From Cyanobacteriota bacterium (lineage in GTDB: Bacteria > Cyanobacteriota > Cyanobacteriia > PCC-6307 > Cyanobiaceae), in assembly GCA_026389265.1 (NCBI GenBank), contig JAPLIE010000137.1, forward strand, positions 1 to 63,511: a stretch of DNA of 63,511 nucleotides. The letters are read 5' to 3'. Every line of letters starts with the position of its first letter. Positions within the stretch are counted from its first letter, which is position 1. The notes under the pieces were generated by a model, which worked only from the letters and a program-made list of their open reading frames with translations, was not told the DNA's origin and ran no database searches. Positions 34,311 through 48,028 of the stretch are shown here, piece by piece. The position numbers were made by a program, and so were the translations under genes.

Positions 34311-35768
34311 ATGGCTCTGGTCCTTCTCCCCGGTCTGAACAACCTGATCGAGGACATCAGTGACGAGAAGAAGCTGTCTCCCCAAGTGGTGGAGGCAGCC
34401 CTGCGCGAAGCCCTGCTGAAGGGCTACGAGCGCTACCGCCGCACCCTCTATCTCGGCATCAGTGAGGACCCTTTCGAGGAGGACTACTTCTCCAATTTCG
34501 ATGTGGCTCTGGATCTGGAGGAGGAGGGTTACCGCGTGCTGGCCAGCAAGATCATCGTGGAGGAAGTGGAGAGCGATGACCACCAGATCTCCATCGATGA
34601 GGTGCGGCAGGTGGCCGAAGATGCTCAGATCGGCGACACCGTGGTTCTCGATGTCACACCCGAAAAGGATGACTTCGGCCGCATGGCCGCCACCACCACC
34701 AAGCAGGTGCTCGCCCAGAAACTGCGGGATCAGCAGCGGCGCATGATCCAGGAGGAGTTCGCCGATCTGGAGGATCCGGTGCTCACCGCCCGTGTGATCC
34801 GCTTCGAGCGCCAGAGTGTGATCATGGCCGTGAGCAGCGGCCTGGGCCGGCCCGAGGTCGAGGCTGAACTGCCCCGCCGCGACCAGTTGCCCAACGACAA
34901 CTACCGCGCTAATGCCACCTTCAAGGTGTTCCTCAAAGAGGTGAGCGAAGTGCCGCGGCGGGGTCCTCAGCTGTTCGTGAGCCGCGCCAATGCCGGTCTG
35001 GTGGTGTATCTCTTCGAGAACGAGGTGCCGGAGATTCAGGAAGGCTCGGTGCGAATTGTGGCCGTGGCCCGGGAAGCCAACCCCCCCTCCCGCTCGGTGG
35101 GTCCCCGAACCAAGGTGGCCGTCGACAGCGTGGAGCGGGAGGTGGATCCGGTGGGGGCCTGCATCGGCGCCCGCGGCTCCCGCATCCAGCAGGTGGTGAA
35201 TGAGCTGAGAGGCGAGAAGATCGACGTGATCCGCTGGTCGCCGGACCCCGGCCAGTACATCGCCAATTCCCTCAGCCCCGCTCGGGTGGAGATGGTGCGC
35301 CTGGTGGATCCCGAGGGGCACCATGCCCATGTACTCGTCCCCCACGACCAGCTCAGCCTGGCGATCGGCCGGGAAGGCCAGAACGTACGACTGGCCGCGC
35401 GGCTCACCGGTTGGAAGATTGACATCAAGAACGCGGCGGAATACGACCAGGCTGCAGAGGATCAGGTGGTGGCCGGTCTGATTGCCCAGCGCCAGGAGGA
35501 GGAAGCCCTCCAGGCCGAGGCGGAGGCCCGCCTGGCCGTCGAGCAGGCGGCCAGGGTTGAGGAGGATGCCCGTCTGCGGGAGCTTTATCCCCTGCCGGAG
35601 GACGACGAGGAGCTGGACTACGGGGCCGAAACCACCTCTGGTGAGGAACTGGCCAGCGACGAGCCCGCTGAGGATGGTGGAGCCGAGGCTCAAGCGAGCG
35701 AGATTGCCGAGGAGTCCAACGATGACGGCACTAACGATCAGGGCACTAACGAGGATCCGGTCCGGTGA
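34311..35768 (+). CDS. nusA: Transcription factor NusA
   Basis: 485 residues: an N-terminal polymerase-binding domain (MALVLLPGLNNLIEDISDEKKL), an S1 domain (about residues 150-210), then KH domains with DPVGACIGARGSRIQQVVNEL and LAIGREGQNVRLAARLTGW. A long acidic Glu/Asp-rich tail replaces the C-terminal repeats of E. coli NusA. NusA controls pausing, termination and antitermination. Its stop overlaps the ylxR start (GTGA). Confidence 0.96.
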   Translation: MALVLLPGLNNLIEDISDEKKLSPQVVEAALREALLKGYERYRRTLYLGISEDPFEEDYFSNFDVALDLEEEGYRVLASKIIVEEVESDDHQISIDEVRQVAEDAQIGDTVVLDVTPEKDDFGRMAATTTKQVLAQKLRDQQRRMIQEEFADLEDPVLTARVIRFERQSVIMAVSSGLGRPEVEAELPRRDQLPNDNYRANATFKVFLKEVSEVPRRGPQLFVSRANAGLVVYLFENEVPEIQEGSVRIVAVAREANPPSRSVGPRTKVAVDSVEREVDPVGACIGARGSRIQQVVNELRGEKIDVIRWSPDPGQYIANSLSPARVEMVRLVDPEGHHAHVLVPHDQLSLAIGREGQNVRLAARLTGWKIDIKNAAEYDQAAEDQVVAGLIAQRQEEEALQAEAEARLAVEQAARVEEDARLRELYPLPEDDEELDYGAETTSGEELASDEPAEDGGAEAQASEIAEESNDDGTNDQGTNEDPVR

Positions 35769-36046
35769 TCCCTCCTCGCCCCGTGCTGCGGCGCTGTGTC
35801 TCTTGTCGGATGCTGGTGGATCGACTCCAGCTCTGGCGGGTGATCCGCTTGGCTGACGGGGGATTAGGACTGGATGGGGGAATGGGCCGTTCGGCCTATC
35901 TCTGTCCGAGTCCTACTTGTCTGGATGAGGCCAGGCGACGCAAGCGCCTTCAACGGGCACTGCGCTGTCAGGTATCGGATTCCATCTTTGCCACGCTTGA
36001 GGCCCGTCTCCCGACCGCCGGGATCGCGAGCCCTGAGGCAAGATGA
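35765..36046 (+). CDS. YlxR-family RNA-binding protein
   Basis: 93 residues with GTG start overlapping the nusA stop. The YlxR/DUF448 pattern is present: RRCVSCRMLVDRLQLWRVIRL, then GRSAYLCPSPTCLDEARRRKRLQRAL. YlxR binds RNA, or RNase P RNA in some bacteria. Position between nusA and infB is the usual one. Confidence 0.9.
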   Translation: MIPPRPVLRRCVSCRMLVDRLQLWRVIRLADGGLGLDGGMGRSAYLCPSPTCLDEARRRKRLQRALRCQVSDSIFATLEARLPTAGIASPEAR

Positions 36047-36128
36047 ACTGTGGCCGTGGCGTTTGTACGGCCCGGTGGCACCCCTGCCCCCCCGGCGGCC
36101 CCATGGGCCCCGCCCTTCGGAGACCTGA

Positions 36129-39620
<3,492 letters not shown>

Positions 39621-39625
39621 GCGCC

Positions 39626-40450
39626 GTGAGCGTGGCCGCGCCGTCTCCCCGAAGCGAGCCTCTGCTCTGGTTGCAGCTCCTGGCCCTCGGCCTGCTGCCG
39701 CTTGAGGCCCTGTTGCTGCTCCTGATGCTGGGAGCCAACGATCCAGGATCCCTGCCGCTCCTGGAGCGCTTGCTCTGTTGGGCGATCGGGGTTCTGGCTC
39801 CCGCCGCCCTGTTCTGGCGCCTTCCGGTCGATCCCTGGTCGCTGCTGGTGGCGCAAGTACCCCAGCGCGGGCGCCGGGACATCCAGCAACGCCTCTCTGC
39901 CCTGCAGCCGCCTGCGGTGCTGCGCCTTGGCAGCCTGGTAGGCCTCGCCATCCTCAGCCTGGTGCTGCTCTGGTGGTGTGACGACCATGCCGCCTTCGCC
40001 AGCGCCTTCTCGCCTGTGGCGCACAGCCCCAGGCTGGTGGGTCTGCTGCTGGCCGCGGCCGTGCTGGCGTTGCTCCAGTGGCAGGGTCAGCAGGTGGTTC
40101 AGGCCCTCTGGCTGCTGAGCCGTTCGCCCCAGGAAGTGGCGGCTGCGGCCCCGCTGTCGGCGGCTGCCTTGGAGCCGGAGCGGCTCAGCCCAGGACTGCC
40201 GCTATTGCTGCTGCCACCCCTGCGCGAATCGCTGGCTTCCGTCTCCATCCCTTCACCAGCCCCGTTCTCCGCCCCGTCGTCAGCGGCCATCGATCCAGCG
40301 GCTCCCGGGACTGCCCCTTCCACTCCGGTCCCCGAAGACCCCCCGGAAAGCTTCGCCAGCCCTTCAGCTGCCGCTGCTGCGATTGCGGTCGAACCAGAGG
40401 AGCCCACCGAAGAGCAGCAGAGCCCCTCCCTGGATCAGGAGATCCGTTGA
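39626..40450 (+). CDS. Membrane protein with low-complexity tail
   Basis: 274 residues, GTG start six bases after the infB stop. Hydrophobic spans lie at about residues 15-37, 47-65, 106-123 and 135-155. The C-terminal ~110 residues are Ser/Pro/Ala/Glu-rich and probably disordered. No catalytic motif is seen. It is probably co-transcribed with infB and overlaps the convergent DUF3493 gene by 87 bases. Confidence 0.6.
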   Translation: MSVAAPSPRSEPLLWLQLLALGLLPLEALLLLLMLGANDPGSLPLLERLLCWAIGVLAPAALFWRLPVDPWSLLVAQVPQRGRRDIQQRLSALQPPAVLRLGSLVGLAILSLVLLWWCDDHAAFASAFSPVAHSPRLVGLLLAAAVLALLQWQGQQVVQALWLLSRSPQEVAAAAPLSAAALEPERLSPGLPLLLLPPLRESLASVSIPSPAPFSAPSSAAIDPAAPGTAPSTPVPEDPPESFASPSAAAAAIAVEPEEPTEEQQSPSLDQEIR

Positions 40451-40630
40451 GGCCACCTCACCGCCTGCGGAGGAGCGCATCGCCATGGTGGCCAGCCCAA
40501 GGGCCGCTGAGGCCACAAGGGCGAACCAGAGCGCCCGCCGCAGGCCCCGCCAGGGGGTGCGGGCCTCGAGGAGCAGCCGGCGCCTCAGTTCCGGGTCAAG
40601 GGGCTGGCGCGGACTGGATTGGGATGCCAT
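40364..40630 (-). CDS. DUF3493-type membrane protein
   Basis: 88 residues. RLLLEARTPWRGLRRALWFALVASAALG is the typical DUF3493 start, with a first span, a short polar segment and a second span LLIQGGALLLFGGLLWFDRN. Homologues occur in cyanobacteria and chloroplasts (LPA3-like, linked to photosystem II assembly in plants). It overlaps the 3' end of the previous gene on the opposite strand. Confidence 0.75.
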   Translation of the reverse strand: MASQSSPRQPLDPELRRRLLLEARTPWRGLRRALWFALVASAALGLATMAMRSSAGGEVASTDLLIQGGALLLFGGLLWFDRNRSSGS

Positions 40631-40655
40631 GGCCGAATGCTAGTTTGCCCTCCAC

Positions 40656-40727
<72 letters not shown>

Positions 40728-40746
40728 TGCTCGATCTCCCGCTTCA

Positions 40747-40788
40747 CCACTCAGAAATGTCAGTTTCCGCAGGCGAACTGACGAGTGG
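40747..40788. other. Bulged stem-loop after tRNA-Thr
   Basis: CCACTC (40747-40752) pairs with GAGTGG (40783-40788), and GTCAGTT (40759-40765) pairs with AACTGAC (40776-40782), leaving a six-base bulge on one side. It lies 20 bases after the tRNA and about 110 bases from the hypE stop. No T-run follows. The geometry is partly like a single-strand recombination hairpin, but there are no attC R boxes. Function unknown. Confidence 0.4.
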
Positions 40789-40897
40789 CGGCAAGTCTGC
40801 TCCTGTCGCAACCTGAGCCAGCGAGGAAGCACCCGCACCGAGGCCTGGGGCTCAGCAACCTGTAGCGCTGGCGGCGGCCGTTCGCCGGTGCAGCAGT

Positions 40898-41920
40898 TCA
40901 GCAGATGCGCGGCAATGACTCACCCCGCCCCAATTCTAGCCGGCGCGGCAGTCCCAGGCTGGTCTCCAGCAGCACGGCCTCACCCTGCACGCAGCCGATG
41001 CGGGCGGCTGAGGACTGGAAGCGTTGCAGCACTGCCAGGGCCTGATCCGCCTGGTGGGCAGGCAGGAACAGCACGAAGCGGCCCTCGTTGGCCATGGCTA
41101 TGGGATCGAGGCCCAACAGTTCGCAGGCGGCATCCACCTCGGGGGCGATCGGAATGGCGTTCTCCCGCACCAGAACGCCCAAACCGGCGCCCCTGGAAAT
41201 CTCGTGCAGGGCACTGGCCAGGCCGCCTCGGGTGAGATCCCGCAGGCAGTGCAACTCCAGGTCGGCCGCCAGCAGGGCCCGCACCGGCTCCTGCAGGGGC
41301 GCCAGATCGCTGCGGAGCTCCGTGCGGAATCCCAGCTCCTGGCGAGCCGCCAGGATTGCCACGCCATGGCGGCCCAGGTCGCCGCTCACCAGGATGGCGT
41401 CACCGCTTCGCACCGCCTTAGGGCCGATCTGCAGCCCATGGTCGACGCGGCCGATCCCGGCGGTGTTGATGTAGATCCCATCCCCCTTGCCCCGCTCCAC
41501 CACCTTGGTGTCACCGGTCACCACCGGCACACCGCAGCGTTGGGCGGCCAGGCGGATCGAGGCCACCACCTGCTGCAGCAGGTGCATCGGCAAGCCCTCC
41601 TCCAGGATCAGGCTGAGGCTGAGAGCAATCGCGCTGGCCCCCACCATGGCCAGATCATTGACGGTGCCAAACACCGCCAGGCTGCCGATGTCGCCGCCGG
41701 GGAAGAGCAGGGGGCGCACCACGTAGGAGTCGGTGGTGAAGGCGAGCGGCCCAGCTTCGGCGGGCAACACAGCCGCATCGAGAAGCACCCCATCGGCAGG
41801 GCCGAAGGCCGGCACCAGCAGCTGGTCGATCAACCGCTGGCTGAGGCTGCCGCCACCGCCGTGGCCCAGCAGCACCGTGGCATCCCCAGCTGGGGGAAGG
41901 GGACAGGCAAAGGAGTCCAT
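40898..41920 (-). CDS. hypE: Hydrogenase maturation protein HypE
   Basis: 340 residues. HypE features are LGHGGGGSLSQRLI at the start, TTDSYVVRPLLFPGGDIG, GTVNDLAMVGA, VTGDTKVVERGKGDGIYIN and the C-terminal PRIC, whose last cysteine accepts the carbamoyl group and is dehydrated to thiocyanate. HypE works with HypF to make the CN ligands of NiFe hydrogenase. This is the last gene of the hyp-nifJ operon, 3 bases after hypD. It appears intact. Confidence 0.95.
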   Translation of the reverse strand: MDSFACPLPPAGDATVLLGHGGGGSLSQRLIDQLLVPAFGPADGVLLDAAVLPAEAGPLAFTTDSYVVRPLLFPGGDIGSLAVFGTVNDLAMVGASAIALSLSLILEEGLPMHLLQQVVASIRLAAQRCGVPVVTGDTKVVERGKGDGIYINTAGIGRVDHGLQIGPKAVRSGDAILVSGDLGRHGVAILAARQELGFRTELRSDLAPLQEPVRALLAADLELHCLRDLTRGGLASALHEISRGAGLGVLVRENAIPIAPEVDAACELLGLDPIAMANEGRFVLFLPAHQADQALAVLQRFQSSAARIGCVQGEAVLLETSLGLPRRLELGRGESLPRIC

Positions 41921-41923
41921 GGC

Positions 41924-43036
41924 TCAGGCGCGGTAGCGGTGATAGGCGGCGCAGGCCCCTTCTGCGGAAACCATCGGCGCACCGAGTGGCCGCTCCGGCG
42001 TGCAGCGACCGCCGAAGGCCGGACAATCGGTGGGACGCGCCAGCCCCTGCAACACCCGGCCGCTGATGCAGGGGCTGGCTGGTTCGCCCGGAGCGATCCC
42101 GTTGCCAGCGGCCGACCAGGGGATGGTCGCCCCAAAGCGTCGCTCGGCGTCGAGGACGTCGTAGGGCGGCCGGAGCTGTAAGCCACTGCCGCTTAGCACC
42201 CCGAGACCGCGCCAGTGCTGGTCGACCGGCGTGAACACGCGCTCCATCAACGCCCGCGCTGCACCATTTCCGGCGGCCTGGCTGGCCCGTGGGTAGGCGT
42301 TGATCACCCGGCACTCGCCTCGCTCCAATTGACGAACGCCCTGGAGTAGGCCATCGAGCAAATCCAGCGGTTCAAAGCCGGTGACCACGATCGGCACGCC
42401 GTGGCGCTGGGCGATCGGCCGGTATTCCTCCTCTCCCATCACCGTGCAGACATGGCCCGCCGCCAGGAACCCTTGCACGCGGCACTCCGGCGCGGCGAGG
42501 ATCGCCTCCATCGCCGGCGGCACCCGCCCATGGCAGACCAGCAGGGACAGATTCCCCAGACCCAGGGCCAGGGCCTGATGGGCCAGCAGGGCCGTGGCGG
42601 GTGCAGTGGTTTCAAAGCCCACCGCGAAGAACACCACCGTTCGCGCCGGGTGGGCCTGGGCGATGGCCAGGACATCGGACGGTGAGGTGACGATCCGCAC
42701 ATCACCCCCGGCGGCGCGCACTTCGAGCAGGGTGCGGGCGCTGGAACCCGGCACCCGCAGCATGTCGCCGTAGGAGCAGAGGATCACCTCCGGGCGCCCC
42801 GCCAGCTCCTGGGCCCGATCGATCGCCGCCTCAGCCGTGATGCACACGGGGCAGCCGGGCCCATGGATCAGCTCCAGCTGATCCGGCAACAACTGATCGA
42901 GGCCATGGCGCAGGATCGCGTGGGTCTGGCCGCCGCAGATCTCCATCAACGTCCAGGGCCGGGTGATCTCCCGCCTCAACGCTGCCGCCAGCTGATGCAC
43001 CAGCTCCGGCCTGCGGAAGCGGCTGGGCCGGCTCAT
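41924..43036 (-). CDS. hypD: Hydrogenase maturation protein HypD
   Basis: 370 residues. All HypD motifs are visible: [33 protein letters not shown] and a cysteine-rich C-terminus with [19 protein letters not shown] and [19 protein letters not shown]. HypD carries a 4Fe-4S cluster and is the scaffold on which Fe(CN)2CO is built with HypC. The start overlaps the stop of the upstream dehydrogenase-like gene (ATGA). It looks intact, unlike its partner HypC here. Confidence 0.95.
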   Translation of the reverse strand: MSRPSRFRRPELVHQLAAALRREITRPWTLMEICGGQTHAILRHGLDQLLPDQLELIHGPGCPVCITAEAAIDRAQELAGRPEVILCSYGDMLRVPGSSARTLLEVRAAGGDVRIVTSPSDVLAIAQAHPARTVVFFAVGFETTAPATALLAHQALALGLGNLSLLVCHGRVPPAMEAILAAPECRVQGFLAAGHVCTVMGEEEYRPIAQRHGVPIVVTGFEPLDLLDGLLQGVRQLERGECRVINAYPRASQAAGNGAARALMERVFTPVDQHWRGLGVLSGSGLQLRPPYDVLDAERRFGATIPWSAAGNGIAPGEPASPCISGRVLQGLARPTDCPAFGGRCTPERPLGAPMVSAEGACAAYHRYRA

Positions 43037-44073
43037 CGGATCGGGGTCTCCTGGGGTTGCTCCCACACCGGGGTGGGATAGCTGGAGAGGGCCCTCATGT
43101 ACTGGGCCCGCTCAAAGGCGCCGGGGTCGGGGCCGCGCTGCTGGCAGAGGCAACCCCGCAACTCGTTGAGCCCGCTGTAGTCGTGCTGCTCAAGCCATTG
43201 GCGCAGCTCCGACTCCAAGCTGCGCAGATGCTCGGGCCCATGGCGCAGCAGGGCCGCCACCACCATCGTGACGCTGGCGCCCACCATCAGCATCCGCACC
43301 ACATCGGTGCCGTGGCTGACGCCACCGCTGGCGGCAAAATCGAGCCCAACCCGGCCATGAAGCAGGGCAATCCAACGCAGCGGCAGCCGCTGGTCCGCCG
43401 CCGTGCTGAGCAGGAGGTTGGGCCGGTGCTCCAGGGCTTCGATGTCGATGTCGGGCTGATAGAAGCGGTTGAAGAGCACCAGTCCGCGAGCCCCGGCAGC
43501 CTGGAGGCGATGGGCGAGGTGGGTGAGGTTGGTGTAGTAGGGGCTGAGCTTCACAGCCACGGGCAGGGTCACCGCCGCGCAGACCTCGCGCACCACATCC
43601 ACCTGACCGTTTTCCAGTTCGGCGCCGCTGAGGTTCTGGTCGGTGGGCACCGCATAGAGGTTCAGCTCGATGGCGCTGGCGCCGGCCTGCTCCAGGGCCC
43701 GGGCGGTGGCGGCCCAAGGCCCGACCTGGCTGCCGTTGAGACTGGCGATGATCGGGATCTCCACCCTGCGGCGGGCGGCTTCAATCTCCCGCAGGTACCC
43801 CTGGGCGCCGAGGTGGCCTGGAGCGGTGCGGGGCAGGTAGCTGAGGGATTCCGCAACGCTCTCGCTGCCGTGCTCCTGGTGGTGATTCCATTCCTGCCAG
43901 TCCCTCTCGACCTGTTCCAGAAAGAGGGAATGGAGTACAACGGCCGCCGCCCCCGCATCCGCCAGCCGGGGGATGTGGTCGGGGTCGGCGCTGAGCGGTG
44001 CCGCGGCTCCCACCACCAGGGGCGAAGCCAGCGGTAGCCCGAGATAGAAGCTGCGGAGATCGACGCCACTCAT
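43033..44073 (-). CDS. Dihydroorotate dehydrogenase-like flavoprotein
   Basis: 346 residues in a TIM-barrel DHOD-like fold: [47 protein letters not shown] and [23 protein letters not shown], the FMN-phosphate site. It is not the canonical PyrD type; many bacteria carry this DHOD-like protein near nifJ. Start and stop overlap nifJ and hypD, so it is translated within the operon. A role in pyruvate/electron metabolism is inferred from context only. Confidence 0.85.
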   Translation of the reverse strand: MSGVDLRSFYLGLPLASPLVVGAAAPLSADPDHIPRLADAGAAAVVLHSLFLEQVERDWQEWNHHQEHGSESVAESLSYLPRTAPGHLGAQGYLREIEAARRRVEIPIIASLNGSQVGPWAATARALEQAGASAIELNLYAVPTDQNLSGAELENGQVDVVREVCAAVTLPVAVKLSPYYTNLTHLAHRLQAAGARGLVLFNRFYQPDIDIEALEHRPNLLLSTAADQRLPLRWIALLHGRVGLDFAASGGVSHGTDVVRMLMVGASVTMVVAALLRHGPEHLRSLESELRQWLEQHDYSGLNELRGCLCQQRGPDPGAFERAQYMRALSSYPTPVWEQPQETPIR

Positions 44074-47000
44074 GGCTGGGGAGCCGGGCTCGGGCCAGGC
44101 TTGGCTGGTGGGGCCAGGGGGGCAGCCAGTCGCTGGTAGTGCGCCCAGCGCTCGTCGACGCCGCCATGGGCCAGCCGCGTCAGGAGGCGGGCCTGGTCGG
44201 GCTGGCTGTAGCTGAGCATGCGAAAGCGGTTCTCGGCGGCCATCGCCTCGGCGACGGGCAGGGTGGGGGCGTGCGAATCCACCACCAGCGGGTTCTCCCC
44301 ACGGGCCGCCCGGCGCGGGTCATGGCGGTAGAGCAGCCAGCGGCCGGAGTCCACCGCCTGCCGTTGATGCTGCATCCCCTTGGCCATGTCGATGCCGTGG
44401 GCGATGCAGTGGGAGTAAGCCAGGATCAGGGAGGGGCCGTCGTAGGACTCGGCTTCGAGGAACGCCCGCAGGGTGTGCTCATCGCGGGCACCCATCGCCA
44501 CGCTGGCCACATAGACGTGGCCGTAGGTCATCGCGATCATGCCGAGGTCTTTCTTGGCGCTGGCCTTGCCTTCGCTGGCGAACTTCGCCACCGCTCCCAG
44601 GGGCGTGGCCTTTGACATCTGGCCGCCGGTGTTGGAGTACACCTCCGTATCCAGCACCAGGATGTTGACGTTGTGATGGCTGGCGAAGAGGTGATCGATG
44701 CCGCCGAAGCCGATGTCGTAGGCCCAGCCATCGCCGCCGATCATCCAGACGCTGCGTTTCACCAGGTCGTCGGCCAGGCTGAGCAAGCTGCGGGCCGCCC
44801 CGCTGATCCGGTCCGCGTCGCCGGTTCGATCGGGGTTCCCGGCGCCTGGGGCTGAATCCTCAAGAGCGGCCTGGAGCGTTGCCTTCAAGGCCGCGACGCG
44901 CTGGCGCTGCTCGTAGATGCCCGCCTCATCGCCTTGATCGGCGCCCACCAGGGCCTCGGCCAGGGCGAGGGGAATGGGCCCGGCCGGATCGGCCCGGCTG
45001 GAGAGCTGCTGCACCAACCGCTCGGCCTGGTGGTGGCGCTGGTCGTAGGCGAGGCGAAAGCCGAGGCCGAATTCGGCGTTGTCCTCGAACAGGGAATTGG
45101 ACCAGGCGGGGCCACGGCCCTCGTCGTTGGCGCTCCAGGGGGTGGTCGGCAAGCTGCCGCCGTAGATCGAGGAGCAGCCGGTGGCATTGGCCACCACCAT
45201 CCGATCACCGAAGAGCTGGCTGGCGAGCTTGATGTAGGGCGTTTCGCCGCAGCCGGCGCAGGCGCCGGAGAACTCGAACAGGGGCTGCTGCAGCTGCTGC
45301 TGGTTGATGTGGTGGGGGTTGAGGGAAAGCCGATCGGGATTCGGCAGGTCGAGGAAAAAGTCCCAGTTGCGCCGCTGCTGGTCGCGCAGGGGCCGCTGCG
45401 GCTCCATGTTGATGGCCTTGCGCCGGGGTTCGCCCCGGTGACGCACCGGGCAGATCTCAACGCAGAGGCTGCAGCCGGTGCAGTCTTCGGCGGCCACCTG
45501 GAGGGTGAAGCTCTGGCCGGCCCAGTGCTGATCCCGCGCCGGGGCGCTCAGGAAGCCGGAGGGGGCAGCCTGCAGCGCCTGGGGCTCCACCACCTTGGCG
45601 CGGATCACGGCATGGGGGCAGACCATCACGCACTTGCCGCACTGCACGCACACGTCTGGATCCCAGACCGGGATGGCCTCGGCGATGTTGCGCTTCTCCC
45701 AGCGGGCCGTGTCGCAGGGAAAGGTGCCATCCACCGGCAGGGCACTGACCGGCAGCCGATCACCCTGGCGGGCCAGCTGGGGGGCGATCACCTGGCGGAC
45801 GAAGGCGGGTGCGGTGGCGAGCGGATCCGCCACGGCCGCAGCCATGCCGGCGGAATCGGTGCCAGCGCCATCGACAGGGCCGGGGGTGACCGGCGCCAGC
45901 CGGGCCAGGGCGGCATCCACCGCCTGCAGGTTCAACGCCACCACCCGTTCGCCTTTGTTGGCATAGCTGTGGCGGATGGCGTTGCGGATGGCAGCGAGGG
46001 CCTGCTCCAGGGGCAGCACCGCCGCCAGGGAGAAGAAGCAGGTCTGCATGATCGTGTTGATCCGGCCCCCCAGCCCCAGCTCCCGGGCCAGGGCTGAGGC
46101 ATTGATGGCAAAGACCCGCAGCTGCTTCGCCCCGATCTGCCGCCGCATCGCCTCGGGCAGGCGCTCCCAGATCTCGGTGGCCTCCCAGGGACTGTTCAGC
46201 AGCAGGGTGCCGCCGGGCAGGGCCGCCTCAAGCAGATCGAAGCGGCCGATGAAGTCCCACTGGTGGCAGGCCACGAGGTGGGCCCGCTGCACCTGGTAGG
46301 TGGAGCGGATCGGCCTGGGGCCGAAGCGCAGATGCGAGACGGTGACGGAGCCCGATTTCTTCGAGTCGTAGACGAAGTAGCCCTGGGCATGCAGGGCCGT
46401 GCCTTCCCCGATGATGTGGATGGCGTTCTTGTTGGCCCCGACGGTGCCATCGGAGCCGAGTCCGTAGACGATCGCGCGGAAGTCGTCGTCCGGCTCGGTG
46501 CAGAAGGCCTCGTCGATCTCGAGGGAGCTGTGGCTGAGGTCGTCGTGGATGCCGACCGTGAAATGGTTGCGCGGCTTCGCCTGGCGCAATTCATCGAGCA
46601 CGGCCTTCACCATCGCCGGGGTGAACTCCTTGGAGGCCAATCCGAAGCGCCCACCGATCAGCCGCGGCAGAACTGCCGCCGCCACGGTTCGAGCCGGCCA
46701 GGCCTCCTGCACCGCGTTCACCAGATCGAGGTAAAGCGGTTCGCCGCCGCTGCCCGGTTCCTTGCAGCGGTCGAGAACGGCGATCGCCCGCACGCTGGAC
46801 GGCAGGGCGGCCACCAGGCGCTCGGCGCTGAAGGGCCGAAACAGCCGCACCTTGAGCACCCCCACCCGCTCCCCAGCGGCGCAGAGGGCATCCACCGCTT
46901 CATGGGCGGTTTCACAGCCCGATCCCATCAGCACCACCACCCGCTCGGCGGCGGGATCGCCGTGGTAATCGAACAGGTGGTAGGCGCGGCCGGTGAGGGC

Positions 47001-47747
47001 GGCGAAGGCGTCCATCGCCTGCTGCACCAGCTCCGGGGCGGCGGCGTAGAAGCCGTTCACCGCTTCCCGCGCCTGGAACGCCACATCCTGGTTCTGGCTG
47101 GTGCCCCGGATCACCGGTTGATCGGGGCTGAGGCCGCGGCGCCGATGGGCCTCCAGCAGCGACTCCGGGATCAAGGCCCGCAGGTCGTCATCGGCGATCA
47201 GCTCGACCGCCTGGATTTCGTGGGAGGTGCGGAAGCCGTCGAAGAAATGCAGAAAGGGCAGGCGCGAGCGCAGCGTGGCCAGGCTGGCGATGGCGGCAAA
47301 ATCGCCGGCCTCCTGCACCGAGGCCGAGCAGAGCAGGGCGCAGCCGCTGCCGCGGGTGGCCATCACATCGCTGTGGTCGCCGAAGATCGACAGAGCACTC
47401 GTGGCGAGGGCGCGAGAGGCCACATGGATCACCGTGGCGGTGAGTTCACCGGCGATCTTGTAGAGGTTGGGGATCATCAACAGCAACCCCTGCGACGCCG
47501 TGAAGGTGGTGGACAGCGCCCCCGCCTGCAGGGCACCGTGCACCACACCCGCCACACCGGCTTCGCTCTGCATCTCCACCACGGTCGGCACCGTGCCCCA
47601 GAGGTTGGGCCGTCCGGCCGCCGCCCAGCTGTCGGCCCATTCGCCCATCGGCGTGGCGGGGGTGATCGGGTAGATCGCCATCACCTCGTTGAGCCGGTAG
47701 GCGACCCGGGCCACCGCCTCGTTGCCATCCAGGCAGGAGCGGCTCAT
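44070..47747 (-). CDS. nifJ: Pyruvate:ferredoxin (flavodoxin) oxidoreductase NifJ
   Basis: 1225 residues, close to family length. Order: alpha-like domain (NEVMAIYPITPATPMGEWAD), gamma domain, two 4Fe-4S motifs (CVQCGKCVMVCPHA and CTGCSLCVEICPV), then the TPP-binding beta-like part with CAGCGETPY, ATGCSSIYGG, IGGDGWAYDIGFGG and DTEVYSNTGGQ. It oxidises pyruvate to acetyl-CoA and reduces ferredoxin or flavodoxin, supplying electrons in dark anoxia. It is embedded between hypC and the DHOD-like gene with four-base overlaps. Confidence 0.97.
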   Translation of the reverse strand: MSRSCLDGNEAVARVAYRLNEVMAIYPITPATPMGEWADSWAAAGRPNLWGTVPTVVEMQSEAGVAGVVHGALQAGALSTTFTASQGLLLMIPNLYKIAGELTATVIHVASRALATSALSIFGDHSDVMATRGSGCALLCSASVQEAGDFAAIASLATLRSRLPFLHFFDGFRTSHEIQAVELIADDDLRALIPESLLEAHRRRGLSPDQPVIRGTSQNQDVAFQAREAVNGFYAAAPELVQQAMDAFAALTGRAYHLFDYHGDPAAERVVVLMGSGCETAHEAVDALCAAGERVGVLKVRLFRPFSAERLVAALPSSVRAIAVLDRCKEPGSGGEPLYLDLVNAVQEAWPARTVAAAVLPRLIGGRFGLASKEFTPAMVKAVLDELRQAKPRNHFTVGIHDDLSHSSLEIDEAFCTEPDDDFRAIVYGLGSDGTVGANKNAIHIIGEGTALHAQGYFVYDSKKSGSVTVSHLRFGPRPIRSTYQVQRAHLVACHQWDFIGRFDLLEAALPGGTLLLNSPWEATEIWERLPEAMRRQIGAKQLRVFAINASALARELGLGGRINTIMQTCFFSLAAVLPLEQALAAIRNAIRHSYANKGERVVALNLQAVDAALARLAPVTPGPVDGAGTDSAGMAAAVADPLATAPAFVRQVIAPQLARQGDRLPVSALPVDGTFPCDTARWEKRNIAEAIPVWDPDVCVQCGKCVMVCPHAVIRAKVVEPQALQAAPSGFLSAPARDQHWAGQSFTLQVAAEDCTGCSLCVEICPVRHRGEPRRKAINMEPQRPLRDQQRRNWDFFLDLPNPDRLSLNPHHINQQQLQQPLFEFSGACAGCGETPYIKLASQLFGDRMVVANATGCSSIYGGSLPTTPWSANDEGRGPAWSNSLFEDNAEFGLGFRLAYDQRHHQAERLVQQLSSRADPAGPIPLALAEALVGADQGDEAGIYEQRQRVAALKATLQAALEDSAPGAGNPDRTGDADRISGAARSLLSLADDLVKRSVWMIGGDGWAYDIGFGGIDHLFASHHNVNILVLDTEVYSNTGGQMSKATPLGAVAKFASEGKASAKKDLGMIAMTYGHVYVASVAMGARDEHTLRAFLEAESYDGPSLILAYSHCIAHGIDMAKGMQHQRQAVDSGRWLLYRHDPRRAARGENPLVVDSHAPTLPVAEAMAAENRFRMLSYSQPDQARLLTRLAHGGVDERWAHYQRLAAPLAPPAKPGPSPAPQP

Positions 47748-48028
47748 CGGCCAACTCCAGCGGTGTCCTGAGCGGCGGCGTCAGCAGGGTCGGCGGCGGG
47801 GCTGTCAGTCGCGTCGTCAGCGGTGGTGTCCTCAACCACGCCGAGGGCAAAGCCCACATGCACCAGCAGCTGATCGCCGAGGCGGGCTGCGGGCACGCAG
47901 GCCAGGCTCACCTCGCGCTGCACCCCGGCAAAGCTCACCAGCCCCACCCGCCAGAGCGCCGCGTCATCCGCCGGCGCCCCGGCAGGCGGGCGCTCTTCGA
48001 TGGCGATCAGTTCACCCGTGATGGCCAT
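47744..48028 (-). CDS. hypC: HypC-family hydrogenase chaperone lacking the N-terminal cysteine
   Basis: About 94 residues. The HypC fold is recognisable: AITGELIAIEER, a VGLVSFAGVQREVSLACVP strand pair, and LGDQLLVHVGFALGVVEDTTADD. The family invariably begins Met-Cys, and Cys2 binds the Fe(CN)2CO unit; here the starts read MAITG or, from the upstream ATG at 48040, MKPGMAITG, with no cysteine. This suggests loss of function or a start/sequence problem. The tail is Asp/Ala-rich. It overlaps the hypF frame by about 17-29 bases and nifJ by four. Confidence 0.75.
   Translation of the reverse strand: MAITGELIAIEERPPAGAPADDAALWRVGLVSFAGVQREVSLACVPAARLGDQLLVHVGFALGVVEDTTADDATDSPAADPADAAAQDTAGVGR

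Noticed and set aside
40747-40788. Possible attC or terminator after tRNA-Thr
   Set aside because: There are no R'' or R' boxes and no T-run, so neither call is supported; kept only as a stem-loop.
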